NCBI RefSeq assembly: GCF_017591425.1
Contig: NW_024465665.1
Coordinates: 1 to 64,000 of the forward strand
Source of the DNA: Ochotona curzoniae
Taxonomy: Eukaryota; Chordata; Mammalia; Lagomorpha; Ochotonidae
DNA length: 64,000 nt
Direction of reading: 5' to 3'
Below, one piece after another: positions 49,039-63,050 of the stretch. Under the pieces are notes generated by a model. It was not told where the DNA came from. It saw nothing but the letters and a program-made list of their open reading frames with translations, and ran no database searches. The position numbers were made by a program, and so were the translations under genes. Within the stretch, counting starts at the first letter, position 1; every line of letters begins with the position of its first letter.

Positions 49039-52000
49039 GGGGTGTCTAAGGTTGGCCAGTACTCATTGAAGGAAGAATGAGGAAGCAGGAACAGAATGGG
49101 AGGAAGAAGAGAGGTGCTACTCTGTGGACAACTTCTCAAAGCTGCTGCTGCAGCAGGTGGGTAGCTAAGTCCCAGCTGGAGAAACCTCAGCTTCATTTGG
49201 CTGTAGAGAATTTGGCAGAGCAGGAGATCCAGTGGCCTCGGGGTATTCTTGTGGCCATGGCTAAGGATGCAGGTGCCAAGCTGGCTTATGCACCGCCCTG
49301 GATGTGGGAGATATCACAGTGTCCCTTGTGATCCAGAAATGTCCCAAGTACAAAATAAGACCCTCGATGTTCATGGTTTCCTTTTATTCCTTTTCTTTCT
49401 TTTTAAGCATGTCTACTTCCCAACCCATCGTCTGAGCCAGCGTCGGACAGCAAACCTAACCAAGACAAGCTGGAGGTAAGTCCTGACAGTGTAATTTTAC
49501 CCGTGTGGTGTGTGCGTGGGACAGAACGGACATGCCCCTGTAATTTGTTTTCTCCAGAAATCTGTTTCTTTTCTGAGTCGACACCTCTCAGGGAGTACAC
49601 CAGTGTAGCAGGGGATTTGGTTTCCCCCTTTGGATTTACACAGGAATATTTGGACGTAATGTTTTGAGAGTCTACCTTGCTGAGTTTTTCAGTTTGGTCC
49701 TCCGCCACATCTGGAGTCAGCTGCCCACTTGTTCTTTCCCTTCTCGGGCTAAGCGTGCTAGGTACTCTGCATTGGGGATCTCCTGGCCAGTGGCTGTGCG
49801 TTCTCTTTAGCCAGAATATTGCTGTGTTGTCCAAACCTGCTTTCTGTTCTTTGACCACACAGTTGCGATCGCTCAAACCCATCTGATGTTTCTCTGGACC
49901 ACTTAGTCTGTATATTATGGGTTTCTTATGATTATGTCCCTAAATATTTGTGTCTAAATGTTGCATTTTTTGATTGTTAGTGATACCAGATTTATGTTAT
50001 TTTGTTACAGACCTGCAGCTTCACTGTGCCAGCAGTTCCCTGCGAGGAGAAAAAAGAATTGTGTGATTTCCAGGGGACAACAGCTACGGCTCATCCAGCC
50101 AAAAGCCCAACTGTTCCACCGAATCCGTACCGGAGGGTAGGGCCTCCTCACGCTCGCCCCCCTGCAGGAGCTCCGCCAGCCAGCCCTGCTCAGAAATTTT
50201 TGCCCACGGGGGTTCCTGCCATATGGCCACCACCACCGCCTGCTGGAGGTATGTGATTTGGTTTGTCAGGGAATTTTGTTTTTCTCTTCCTTGCACACTA
50301 CAAAGACGAAACACTAGTTTGTTCATGAAATAGATGCTCACTTGACCGTGGCTCATCTACTCATGAGAGAGAAAGCAAAAGCCCAAACTGACTCTAATGC
50401 CATGTGAGTGAAGCATGACTTTTCAGATTGGGAAGGGAGCCAGCCAACCATAGACAGCCTTCATGTGAATGGAAGCCCACTCGCTTCCTTTTGCCCTCTT
50501 ACAGTAACACGGGCATTATTTCACACTATATCAGTTGATAGAGAGCGGTTATGCTGGCTGCTACTGAAGATGATCCTAATTCCCATAGTCCACAAAAGGA
50601 CTAGGTGAAATGGTCTTTCGTGAGTAGCTCCTGTGCGTTCCTAGTCTATTTACAACCTACTGATTGTAAGGCTGCTTTGATCATGTTTGGCCTCATAACT
50701 GCTGAATCTTTTGGCTTTGGTGGGTAACTTGGGATAAGAAACAAACAGACAGACAGCTGTGGGGTGGGTGGCGCTGGGGGAAATGGATTGCTTGACTCTT
50801 CTCCCCCACCATTCACAAAGACACAGGTGACTGCAGAATGAGTGGTCGTGTAAGAAATGCTGGGCAGAGCCCATGAACTGTCTTGTCTGATATCAAGACA
50901 AGTGCTTTGGAAATGGAAGGCCAAGGAAAATGAGTTTTGTCGGAGGGGGGCATGCGGGGAGGATATTTTCAGATACACGTTTGGATGCAGCCAAGTGTTT
51001 GCCCACCTTTCAGCCAGTCCTGCTTGCATCTGGCTAAGATGTCCCGAGCCAAACTACTGTTTTCCCATCACTCATTTCCTTCCACAGCCTCGTGGCGCTG
51101 TCTGAAGTTGGGCAATGTAGGTATGTGGGTTTCCGTGGTGAGTGGACAACAGGAAGAACTTGTGAAAGTCAACACAAAGTTTGAGAAGAGATTCGCTCAG
51201 GAAAGGCTGTGTATTGGCGTGGGAAGCATAAGGTTATCAGGTGGCAATATTGGGTTTCTATGGTGTTGTTGTCGGGTTGTACGATTTAACGGACAAGCAT
51301 TATGACAGTGAGCGTGAGGGTCAGAGGTGATCTTGGACGCTTGGATCTGTGTGCACATGGCTGCGATGGCATGGCTTAAGAGGTGATGGCATCTCAGTGG
51401 GCACGTTGACACCCTGTATCGTTGGACACGCCATGGAATCTTTGCTCAGGAAGCCGGGGTTTTGGTAAGGTTTATTTTTCTGTACCTGAAAGGCAGGGCT
51501 ACAGGCAGGAGGCACCAGGGGTGTGTGGGCTGCATGTTGGGTCTCTGGATTCTTGTGTTTGTTTGTTTTCTGGAGAGTAGTTGATGTTTAGGGGAGAGGT
51601 AGCAGAGTCACACAGAGCAAAACGTGACAAGAGAGCTTGCGTCCTCTGCCCGACTCCACAAAAGCCACAGCCCAAATCCGGGTCGTTCTGATGCTGGGAG
51701 CCAGGAGTATAGTGGGAGTTTGCCGTGTGTCTGCAGGGTGCGATGGCCTTGGACCCGCCTCTGCTGGTTTTCCTGGCTTGGAGCCAGCGAGCGGGATTAG
51801 AAAACAGAGCAGCAGCCAGTGCTCCCCATGGTGGCCATTAGTATGTTGGTGAAGACTGCACTTAATGGATATGAAGCATCTGATACCTTGTGCATTCCAA
51901 ATGTGCCAGCTCACAGTCTTCACCATTCAGTGACCACATAGCGAGTGTAGGTGCGTTTCAGGAGGATGGATGTTGTCAGGTGTTGAGGAGCAACCTTGCT

Positions 52001-52541
52001 TCCATGTCACGGATGGAAGGCCAGGCACTATGAAGCCGGCAGTATGTTGAAGGAGATGATCAGGTTGAAATGTTGAGGTTCCAGTTGTCCTAGATGTGGG
52101 CTGTTGTGAGTGAGTGAGTGAGTGTGTGTGTTTTCGCAGGGTGGGGAGTTTGAGGGCTCTTAGTTTTCCACCTCTTCTAGCTGTCCAAGGGGCTCAGGTG
52201 TAGGTAAAGGTATGTGTGAGGCTCAGATTGATGTAGGCTTGGCGTGGTGTCAGTCAAGTACGAAATGGAAATGACTTGTAGGACAAGGATGTTGGCAAGT
52301 GTCCGAACTGATGGATCGTGGAGTCTGGTGAATCGGGAGAGGAGTGAGCCAGTGAGGATGCTGAGAGGTCGGGGAACTAACCCTTAGGTCCGAGCCCCAA
52401 GCGAGCTGCAGTGTGAGTGACTAGGCGAGAAGGCAAGGGAAGGGTCAAAGAGTTGTATTCCCAGGAGGGAGGTCTGAATGGATGTCCTCGGACCCTGAGC
52501 ATTTCCCGATGGTAGAGTCCAGGAACACGTATTGCCCAGCG
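49039..52541 (+). repeat. Repeat unit 15 (3,503 bp)
   Basis: Predicted exons: A 49408-49475, B 50011-50248, C 51088-51120. Haplotype s1-s7: A T T G G C A. It differs from its neighbour unit 14 at s4 only, among scored sites. Confidence 0.98.
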
Positions 52542-55500
52542 GGGGTGTCTAAGGTTGGCCAGTACTCATTGAAGGAAGAATGAGGAAGCAGGAACAGAAT
52601 GGGAGGAAGAAGAGAGGTGCTACTCTGTGGACAACTTCTCAAAGCTGCTGCTGCAGCAGGTGGGTAGCTAAGTCCCAGCTGGAGAAACCTCAGCTTCATT
52701 TGGCTGTAGAGAATTTGGCAGAGCAGGAGATCCAGTGGCCTCGGGGTATTCTTGTGGCCATGGCTAAGGATGCAGGTGCCAAGCTGGCTTATGCACCGCC
52801 CTGGATGTGGGAGATATCACAGTGTCCCTTGTGATCCAGAAATGTCCCAAGTACAAAATAAGACCCTCGATGTTCATGGTTTCCTTTTATTCCTTTTCTT
52901 TCTTTTTAAGCATGTCTACTTCCCAACCCATCGTCTGAGCCAGCGTCGGACAGCAAACCTCACCAAGACAAGCTGGAGGTAAGTCCTGACAGTGTAATTT
53001 TACCCGTGTGGTGTGTGCGTGGGACAGAACGGACATGCCCCTGTAATTTGTTTTCTCCAGAAATCTGTTTCTTTTCTGAGTCGACACCTCTCAGGGAGTA
53101 CACCAGTGTAGCAGGGGATTTGGTTTCCCCCTTTGGATTTACACAGGAATATTTGGACGTAATGTTTTGAGAGTCTACCTTGCTGAGTTTTTCAGTTTGG
53201 TCCTCCGCCACATCTGGTGTCAGCTGCCCACTTGTTCTTTCCCTTCTCGGGCTAAGCGTGCTAGGTACTCTGCATTGGGGATCTCCTGGCCAGTGGCTGT
53301 GCGTTCTCTTTAGCCAGAATATTGCTGTGTTGTCCAAACCTGCTTTCTGTTCTTTGACCACACAGTTGCGATCGCTCAAACCCATCTGATGTTTCTCTGG
53401 ACCACTTAGTCTGTATATTATGGGTTTCTTATGATTATGTCCCTAAATATTTGTGTCTAAATGTTGCATTTTTTGATTGTTAGTGATACCAGATTTATGT
53501 TATTTTGTTACAGACCTGCAGCTTCACTGTGCCAGCAGTTCCCTGCGAGGAGAAAAAAGAATTGTGTGATTTCCAGGGGACAACAGCTACGGCTCATCCA
53601 GCCAAAAGCCCAACTGTTCCACCGAATCCGTACCGGAGGGTAGGGCCTCCTCACGCTCGCCCCCCTGCAGGAGCTCCGCCAGCCAGCCCTGCTCAGAAAT
53701 TTTTGCCCACGGGGGTTCCTGCCATATGGCCACCACCACCGCCTGCTGGAGGTATGTGATTTGGTTTGTCAGGGAATTTTGTTTTTCTCTTCCTTGCACA
53801 CTACAAAGACGAAACACTAGTTTGTTCATGAAATAGATGCTCACTTGACCGTGGCTCATCTACTCATGAGAGAGAAAGCAAAAGCCCAAACTGACTCTAA
53901 TGCCATGTGAGTGAAGCATGACTTTTCAGATTGGGAAGGGAGCCAGCCAACCATAGACAGCCTTCATGTGAATGGAAGCCCACTCGCTTCCTTTTGCCCT
54001 CTTACAGTAACACGGGCATTATTTCACACTATATCAGTTGATAGAGAGCGGTTATGCTGGCTGCTACTGAAGATGATCCTAATTCCCATAGTCCACAAAA
54101 GGACTAGGTGAAATGGTCTTTCGTGAGTAGCTCCTGTGCGTTCCTAGTCTATTTACAACCTACTGATTGTAAGGCTGCTTTGATCATGTTTGGCCTCATA
54201 ACTGCTGAATCTTTTGGCTTTGGTGGGTAACTTGGGATAAGAAACAAACAGACAGACAGCTGTGGGGTGGGTGGCGCTGGGGGAAATGGATTGCTTGACT
54301 CTTCTCCCCCACCATTCACAAAGACACAGGTGACTGCAGAATGAGTGGTCGTGTAAGAAATGCTGGGCAGAGCCCATGAACTGTCTTGTCTGATATCAAG
54401 ACAAGTGCTTTGGAAATGGAAGGCCAAGGAAAATGAGTTTTGTCGGAGGGGGGCATGCGGGGAGGATATTTTCAGATACACGTTTGGATGCAGCCAAGTG
54501 TTTGCCCACCTTTCAGCCAGTCCTGCTTGCATCTGGCTAAGATGTCCCGAGCCAAACTACTGTTTTCCCATCACTCATTTCCTTCCACAGCCTCGTGGCG
54601 CTGTCTGAAGTTGGGCAATGTAGGTATGTGGGTTTCCGTGGTGAGTGGACAACAGGAAGAACTTGTGAAAGTCAACACAAAGTTTGAGAAGAGATTCGCT
54701 CAGGAAAGGCTGTGTATTGGCGTGGGAAGCATAAGGTTATCAGGTGGCAATATTGGGTTTCTATGGTGTTGTTGTCGGGTTGTACGATTTAACGGACAAG
54801 CATTATGACAGTGAGCGTGAGGGTCAGAGGTGATCTTGGACGCTTGGATCTGTGTGCACATGGCTGCGATGGCATGGCTTAAGAGGTGATGGCATCTCAG
54901 TGGGCACGTTGACACCCTGTATCGTTGGACACGCCATGGAATCTTTGCTCAGGAAGCCGGGGTTTTGGTAAGGTTTATTTTTCTGTACCTGAAAGGCAGG
55001 GCTACAGGCAGGAGGCACCAGGGGTGTGTGGGCTGCATGTTGGGTCTCTGGATTCTTGTGTTTGTTTGTTTTCTGGAGAGTAGTTGATGTTTAGGGGAGA
55101 GGTAGCAGAGTCACACAGAGCAAAACGTGACAAGAGAGCTTGCGTCCTCTGCCCGACTCCACAAAAGCCACAGCCCAAATCCGGGTCGTTCTGATGCTGG
55201 GAGCCAGGAGTATAGTGGGAGTTTGCCGTGTGTCTGCAGGGTGCGATGGCCTTGGACCCGCCTCTGCTGGTTTTCCTGGCTTGGAGCCAGCGAGCGGGAT
55301 TAGAAAACAGAGCAGCAGCCAGTGCTCCCCATGGTGGCCATTAGTATGTTGGTGAAGACTGCACTTAATGGATATGAAGCATCTGATACCTTGTGCATTC
55401 CAAATGTGCCAGCTCACAGTCTTCACCATTCAGTGACCACATAGCGAGTGTAGGTGCGTTTCAGGAGGATGGATGTTGTCAGGTGTTGAGGAGCAACCTT

Positions 55501-56044
55501 GCTTCCATGTCACGGATGGAAGGCCAGGCACTATGAAGCCGGCAGTATGTTGAAGGAGATGATCAGGTTGAAATGTTGAGGTTCCAGTTGTCCTAGATGT
55601 GGGCTGTTGTGAGTGAGTGAGTGAGTGTGTGTGTTTTCGCAGGGTGGGGAGTTTGAGGGCTCTTAGTTTTCCACCTCTTCTAGCTGTCCAAGGGGCTCAG
55701 GTGTAGGTAAAGGTATGTGTGAGGCTCAGATTGATGTAGGCTTGGCGTGGTGTCAGTCAAGTACGAAATGGAAATGACTTGTAGGACAAGGATGTTGGCA
55801 AGTGTCCGAAGTGATGGATCGTGGAGTCTGGTGAATCGGGAGAGGAGTGAGCCAGTGAGGATGCTGAGAGGTCGGGGAACTAACCCTTAGGTCCGAGCCC
55901 CAAGCGAGCTGCAGTGTGAGTGACTAGGCGAGAAGGCAAGGGAAGGGTCAAAGAGTTGTATTCCCAGGAGGGAGGTCTGAATGGATGTCCTCGGACCCTG
56001 AGCATTTCCCGATGGTAGAGTCCAGGAACACGTATTGCCCAGCG
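52542..56044 (+). repeat. Repeat unit 16 (3,503 bp)
   Basis: Predicted exons: A 52911-52978, B 53514-53751, C 54591-54623. Haplotype s1-s7: T T T G G G C, with the rare G at s6 (55811). Confidence 0.98.
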
Positions 56045-59000
56045 GGGGTGTCTAAGGTTGGCCAGTACTCATTGAAGGAAGAATGAGGAAGCAGGAACAG
56101 AATGGGAGGAAGAAGAGAGGTGCTACTCTGTGGACAACTTCTCAAAGCTGCTGCTGCAGCAGGTGGGTAGCTAAGTCCCAGCTGGAGAAACCTCAGCTTC
56201 ATTTGGCTGTAGAGAATTTGGCAGAGCAGGAGATCCAGTGGCCTCGGGGTATTCTTGTGGCCATGGCTAAGGATGCAGGTGCCAAGCTGGCTTATGCACC
56301 GCCCTGGATGTGGGAGATATCACAGTGTCCCTTGTGATCCAGAAATGTCCCAAGTACAAAATAAGACCCTCGATGTTCATGGTTTCCTTTTATTCCTTTT
56401 CTTTCTTTTTAAGCATGTCTACTTCCCAACCCATCGTCTGAGCCAGCGTCGGACAGCAAACCTCACCAAGACAAGCTGGAGGTAAGTCCTGACAGTGTAA
56501 TTTTACCCGTGTGGTGTGTGCGTGGGACAGAACGGACATGCCCCTGTAATTTGTTTTCTCCAGAAATCTGTTTCTTTTCTGAGTCGACACCTCTCAGGGA
56601 GTACACCAGTGTAGCAGGGGATTTGGTTTCCCCCTTTGGATTTACACAGGAATATTTGGACGTAATGTTTTGAGAGTCTACCTTGCTGAGTTTTTCAGTT
56701 TGGTCCTCCGCCACATCTGGTGTCAGCTGCCCACTTGTTCTTTCCCTTCTCGGGCTAAGCGTGCTAGGTACTCTGCATTGGGGATCTCCTGGCCAGTGGC
56801 TGTGCGTTCTCTTTAGCCAGAATATTGCTGTGTTGTCCAAACCTGCTTTCTGTTCTTTGACCACACAGTTGCGATCGCTCAAACCCATCTGATGTTTCTC
56901 TGGACCACTTAGTCTGTATATTATGGGTTTCTTATGATTATGTCCCTAAATATTTGTGTCTAAATGTTGCATTTTTTGATTGTTAGTGATACCAGATTTA
57001 TGTTATTTTGTTACAGACCTGCAGCTTCACTGTGCCAGCAGTTCCCTGCGAGGAGAAAAAAGAATTGTGTGATTTCCAGGGGACAACAGCCACGGCTCAT
57101 CCAGCCAAAAGCCCAACTGTTCCACCGAATCCGTACCGGAGGGTAGGGCCTCCTCACGCTCGCCCCCCTGCAGGAGCTCCGCCAGCCAGCCCTGCTCAGA
57201 AATTTTTGCCCACGGGGGTTCCTGCCATATGGCCACCACCACCGCCTGCTGGAGGTATGTGATTTGGTTTGTCAGGGAATTTTGTTTTTCTCTTCCTTGC
57301 ACACTACAAAGACGAAACACTAGTTTGTTCATGAAATAGATGCTCACTTGACCGTGGCTCATCTACTCATGAGAGAGAAAGCAAAAGCCCAAACTGACTC
57401 TAATGCCATGTGAGTGAAGCATGACTTTTCAGATTGGGAAGGGAGCCAGCCAACCATAGACAGCCTTCATGTGAATGGAAGCCCACTCGCTTCCTTTTGC
57501 CCTCTTACAGTAACACGGGCATTATTTCACACTATATCAGTTGATAGAGAGCGGTTATGCTGGCTGCTACTGAAGATGATCCTAATTCCCATAGTCCACA
57601 AAAGGACTAGGTGAAATGGTCTTTCGTGAGTAGCTCCTGTGCGTTCCTAGTCTATTTACAACCTACTGATTGTAAGGCTGCTTTGATCATGTTTGGCCTC
57701 ATAACTGCTGAATCTTTTGGCTTTGGTGGGTAACTTGGGATAAGAAACAAACAGACAGACAGCTGTGGGGTGGGTGGCGCTGGGGGAAATGGATTGCTTG
57801 ACTCTTCTCCCCCACCATTCACAAAGACACAGGTGACTGCAGAATGAGTGGTCGTGTAAGAAATGCTGGGCAGAGCCCATGAACTGTCTTGTCTGATATC
57901 AAGACAAGTGCTTTGGAAATGGAAGGCCAAGGAAAATGAGTTTTGTCGGAGGGGGGCATGCGGGGAGGATATTTTCAGATACACGTTTGGATGCAGCCAA
58001 GTGTTTGCCCACCTTTCAGCCAGTCCTGCTTGCATCTGGCTAAGATGTCCCGAGCCAAACTACTGTTTTCCCATCACTCATTTCCTTCCACAGCCTCGTG
58101 GCGCTGTCTGAAGTTGGGCAATGTAGGTATGTGGGTTTCCGTGGTGAGTGGACAACAGGAAGAACTTGTGAAAGTCAACACAAAGTTTGAGAAGAGATTC
58201 GCTCAGGAAAGGCTGTGTATTGGCGTGGGAAGCATAAGGTTATCAGGTGGCAATATTGGGTTTCTATGGTGTTGTTGTCGGGTTGTACGATTTAACGGAC
58301 AAGCATTATGACAGTGAGCGTGAGGGTCAGAGGTGATCTTGGACGCTTGGATCTGTGTGCACATGGCTGCGATGGCATGGCTTAAGAGGTGATGGCATCT
58401 CAGTGGGCACGTTGACACCCTGTATCGTTGGACACGCCATGGAATCTTTGCTCAGGAAGCCGGGGTTTTGGTAAGGTTTATTTTTCTGTACCTGAAAGGC
58501 AGGGCTACAGGCAGGAGGCACCAGGGGTGTGTGGGCTGCATGTTGGGTCTCTGGATTCTTGTGTTTGTTTGTTTTCTGGAGAGTAGTTGATGTTTAGGGG
58601 AGAGGTAGCAGAGTCACACAGAGCAAAACGTGACAAGAGAGCTTGCGTCCTCTGCCCGACTCCACAAAAGCCACAGCCCAAATCCGGGTCGTTCTGATGC
58701 TGGGAGCCAGGAGTATAGTGGGAGTTTGCCGTGTGTCTGCAGGGTGCGATGGCCTTGGACCCGCCTCTGCTGGTTTTCCTGGCTTGGAGCCAGCGAGCGG
58801 GATTAGAAAACAGAGCAGCAGCCAGTGCTCCCCATGGTGGCCATTAGTATGTTGGTGAAGACTGCACTTAATGGATATGAAGCATCTGATACCTTGTGCA
58901 TTCCAAATGTGCCAGCTCACAGTCTTCACCATTCAGTGACCACATAGCGAGTGTAGGTGCGTTTCAGGAGGATGGATGTTGTCAGGTGTTGAGGAGCAAC

Positions 59001-59547
59001 CTTGCTTCCATGTCACGGATGGAAGGCCAGGCACTATGAAGCCGGCAGTATGTTGAAGGAGATGATCAGGTTGAAATGTTGAGGTTCCAGTTGTCCTAGA
59101 TGTGGGCTGTTGTGAGTGAGTGAGTGAGTGTGTGTGTTTTCGCAGGGTGGGGAGTTTGAGGGCTCTTAGTTTTCCACCTCTTCTAGCTGTCCAAGGGGCT
59201 CAGGTGTAGGTAAAGGTATGTGTGAGGCTCAGATTGATGTAGGCTTGGCGTGGTGTCAGTCAAGTACGAAATGGAAATGACTTGTAGGACAAGGATGTTG
59301 GCAAGTGTCCGAACTGATGGATCGTGGAGTCTGGTGAATCGGGAGAGGAGTGAGCCAGTGAGGATGCTGAGAGGTCGGGGAACTAACCCTTAGGTCCGAG
59401 CCCCAAGCGAGCTGCAGTGTGAGTGACTAGGCGAGAAGGCAAGGGAAGGGTCAAAGAGTTGTATTCCCAGGAGGGAGGTCTGAATGGATGTCCTCGGACC
59501 CTGAGCATTTCCCGATGGTAGAGTCCAGGAACACGTATTGCCCAGCG
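56045..59547 (+). repeat. Repeat unit 17 (3,503 bp)
   Basis: Predicted exons: A 56414-56481, B 57017-57254, C 58094-58126. Haplotype s1-s7: T T C G G C C, as in unit 9. Confidence 0.98.
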
Positions 59548-62500
59548 GGGGTGTCTAAGGTTGGCCAGTACTCATTGAAGGAAGAATGAGGAAGCAGGAA
59601 CAGAATGGGAGGAAGAAGAGAGGTGCTACTCTGTGGACAACTTCTCAAAGCTGCTGCTGCAGCAGGTGGGTAGCTAAGTCCCAGCTGGAGAAACCTCAGC
59701 TTCATTTGGCTGTAGAGAATTTGGCAGAGCAGGAGATCCAGTGGCCTCGGGGTATTCTTGTGGCCATGGCTAAGGATGCAGGTGCCAAGCTGGCTTATGC
59801 ACCGCCCTGGATGTGGGAGATATCACAGTGTCCCTTGTGATCCAGAAATGTCCCAAGTACAAAATAAGACCCTCGATGTTCATGGTTTCCTTTTATTCCT
59901 TTTCTTTCTTTTTAAGCATGTCTACTTCCCAACCCATCGTCTGAGCCAGCGTCGGACAGCAAACCTCACCAAGACAAGCTGGAGGTAAGTCCTGACAGTG
60001 TAATTTTACCCGTGTGGTGTGTGCGTGGGACAGAACGGACATGCCCCTGTAATTTGTTTTCTCCAGAAATCTGTTTCTTTTCTGAGTCGACACCTCTCAG
60101 GGAGTACACCAGTGTAGCAGGGGATTTGGTTTCCCCCTTTGGATTTACACAGGAATATTTGGACGTAATGTTTTGAGAGTCTACCTTGCTGAGTTTTTCA
60201 GTTTGGTCCTCCGCCACATCTGGAGTCAGCTGCCCACTTGTTCTTTCCCTTCTCGGGCTAAGCGTGCTAGGTACTCTGCATTGGGGATCTCCTGGCCAGT
60301 GGCTGTGCGTTCTCTTTAGCCAGAATATTGCTGTGTTGTCCAAACCTGCTTTCTGTTCTTTGACCACACAGTTGCGATCGCTCAAACCCATCTGATGTTT
60401 CTCTGGACCACTTAGTCTGTATATTATGGGTTTCTTATGATTATGTCCCTAAATATTTGTGTCTAAATGTTGCATTTTTTGATTGTTAGTGATACCAGAT
60501 TTATGTTATTTTGTTACAGACCTGCAGCTTCACTGTGCCAGCAGTTCCCTGCGAGGAGAAAAAAGAATTGTGTGATTTCCAGGGGACAACAGCCACGGCT
60601 CATCCAGCCAAAAGCCCAACTGTTCCACCGAATCCGTACCGGAGGGTAGGGCCTCCTCACGCTCGCCCCCCTGCAGGAGCTCCGCCAGCCAGCCCTGCTC
60701 ACAAATTTTTGCCCACGGGGGTTCCTGCCATATGGCCACCACCACCGCCTGCTGGAGGTATGTGATTTGGTTTGTCAGGGAATTTTGTTTTTCTCTTCCT
60801 TGCACACTACAAAGACGAAACACTAGTTTGTTCATGAAATAGATGCTCACTTGACCGTGGCTCATCTACTCATGAGAGAGAAAGCAAAAGCCCAAACTGA
60901 CTCTAATGCCATGTGAGTGAAGCATGACTTTTCAGATTGGGAAGGGAGCCAGCCAACCATAGACAGCCTTCATGTGAATGGAAGCCCACTCGCTTCCTTT
61001 TGCCCTCTTACAGTAACACGGGCATTATTTCACACTATATCAGTTGATAGAAAGCGGTTATGCTGGCTGCTACTGAAGATGATCCTAATTCCCATAGTCC
61101 ACAAAAGGACTAGGTGAAATGGTCTTTCGTGAGTAGCTCCTGTGCGTTCCTAGTCTATTTACAACCTACTGATTGTAAGGCTGCTTTGATCATGTTTGGC
61201 CTCATAACTGCTGAATCTTTTGGCTTTGGTGGGTAACTTGGGATAAGAAACAAACAGACAGACAGCTGTGGGGTGGGTGGCGCTGGGGGAAATGGATTGC
61301 TTGACTCTTCTCCCCCACCATTCACAAAGACACAGGTGACTGCAGAATGAGTGGTCGTGTAAGAAATGCTGGGCAGAGCCCATGAACTGTCTTGTCTGAT
61401 ATCAAGACAAGTGCTTTGGAAATGGAAGGCCAAGGAAAATGAGTTTTGTCGGAGGGGGGCATGCGGGGAGGATATTTTCAGATACACGTTTGGATGCAGC
61501 CAAGTGTTTGCCCACCTTTCAGCCAGTCCTGCTTGCATCTGGCTAAGATGTCCCGAGCCAAACTACTGTTTTCCCATCACTCATTTCCTTCCACAGCCTC
61601 GTGGCGCTGTCTGAAGTTGGGCAATGTAGGTATGTGGGTTTCCGTGGTGAGTGGACAACAGGAAGAACTTGTGAAAGTCAACACAAAGTTTGAGAAGAGA
61701 TTCGCTCAGGAAAGGCTGTGTATTGGCGTGGGAAGCATAAGGTTATCAGGTGGCAATATTGGGTTTCTATGGTGTTGTTGTCGGGTTGTACGATTTAACG
61801 GACAAGCATTATGACAGTGAGCGTGAGGGTCAGAGGTGATCTTGGACGCTTGGATCTGTGTGCACATGGCTGCGATGGCATGGCTTAAGAGGTGATGGCA
61901 TCTCAGTGGGCACGTTGACACCCTGTATCGTTGGACACGCCATGGAATCTTTGCTCAGGAAGCCGGGGTTTTGGTAAGGTTTATTTTTCTGTACCTGAAA
62001 GGCAGGGCTACAGGCAGGAGGCACCAGGGGTGTGTGGGCTGCATGTTGGGTCTCTGGATTCTTGTGTTTGTTTGTTTTCTGGAGAGTAGTTGATGTTTAG
62101 GGGAGAGGTAGCAGAGTCACACAGAGCAAAACGTGACAAGAGAGCTTGCGTCCTCTGCCCGACTCCACAAAAGCCACAGCCCAAATCCGGGTCGTTCTGA
62201 TGCTGGGAGCCAGGAGTATAGTGGGAGTTTGCCGTGTGTCTGCAGGGTGCGATGGCCTTGGACCCGCCTCTGCTGGTTTTCCTGGCTTGGAGCCAGCGAG
62301 CGGGATTAGAAAACAGAGCAGCAGCCAGTGCTCCCCATGGTGGCCATTAGTATGTTGGTGAAGACTGCACTTAATGGATATGAAGCATCTGATACCTTGT
62401 GCATTCCAAATGTGCCAGCTCACAGTCTTCACCATTCAGTGACCACATAGCGAGTGTAGGTGCGTTTCAGGAGGATGGATGTTGTCAGGTGTTGAGGAGC

Positions 62501-63050
62501 AACCTTGCTTCCATGTCACGGATGGAAGGCCAGGCACTATGAAGCCGGCAGTATGTTGAAGGAGATGATCAGGTTGAAATGTTGAGGTTCCAGTTGTCCT
62601 AGATGTGGGCTGTTGTGAGTGAGTGAGTGAGTGTGTGTGTTTTCGCAGGGTGGGGAGTTTGAGGGCTCTTAGTTTTCCACCTCTTCTAGCTGTCCAAGGG
62701 GCTCAGGTGTAGGTAAAGGTATGTGTGAGGCTCAGATTGATGTAGGCTTGGCGTGGTGTCAGTCAAGTACGAAATGGAAATGACTTGTAGGACAAGGATG
62801 TTGGCAAGTGTCCGAACTGATGGATCGTGGAGTCTGGTGAATCGGGAGAGGAGTGAGCCAGTGAGGATGCTGAGAGGTCGGGGAACTAACCCTTAGGTCC
62901 GAGCCCCAAGCGAGCTGCAGTGTGAGTGACTAGGCGAGAAGGCAAGGGAAGGGTCAAAGAGTTGTATTCCCAGGAGGGAGGTCTGAATGGATGTCCTCGG
63001 ACCCTGAGCATTTCCCGATGGTAGAGTCCAGGAACACGTATTGCCCAGCG
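59548..63050 (+). repeat. Repeat unit 18 (3,503 bp)
   Basis: Predicted exons: A 59917-59984, B 60520-60757, C 61597-61629. Haplotype s1-s7: A T C C A C C, with the rare A at s5. Confidence 0.98.
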
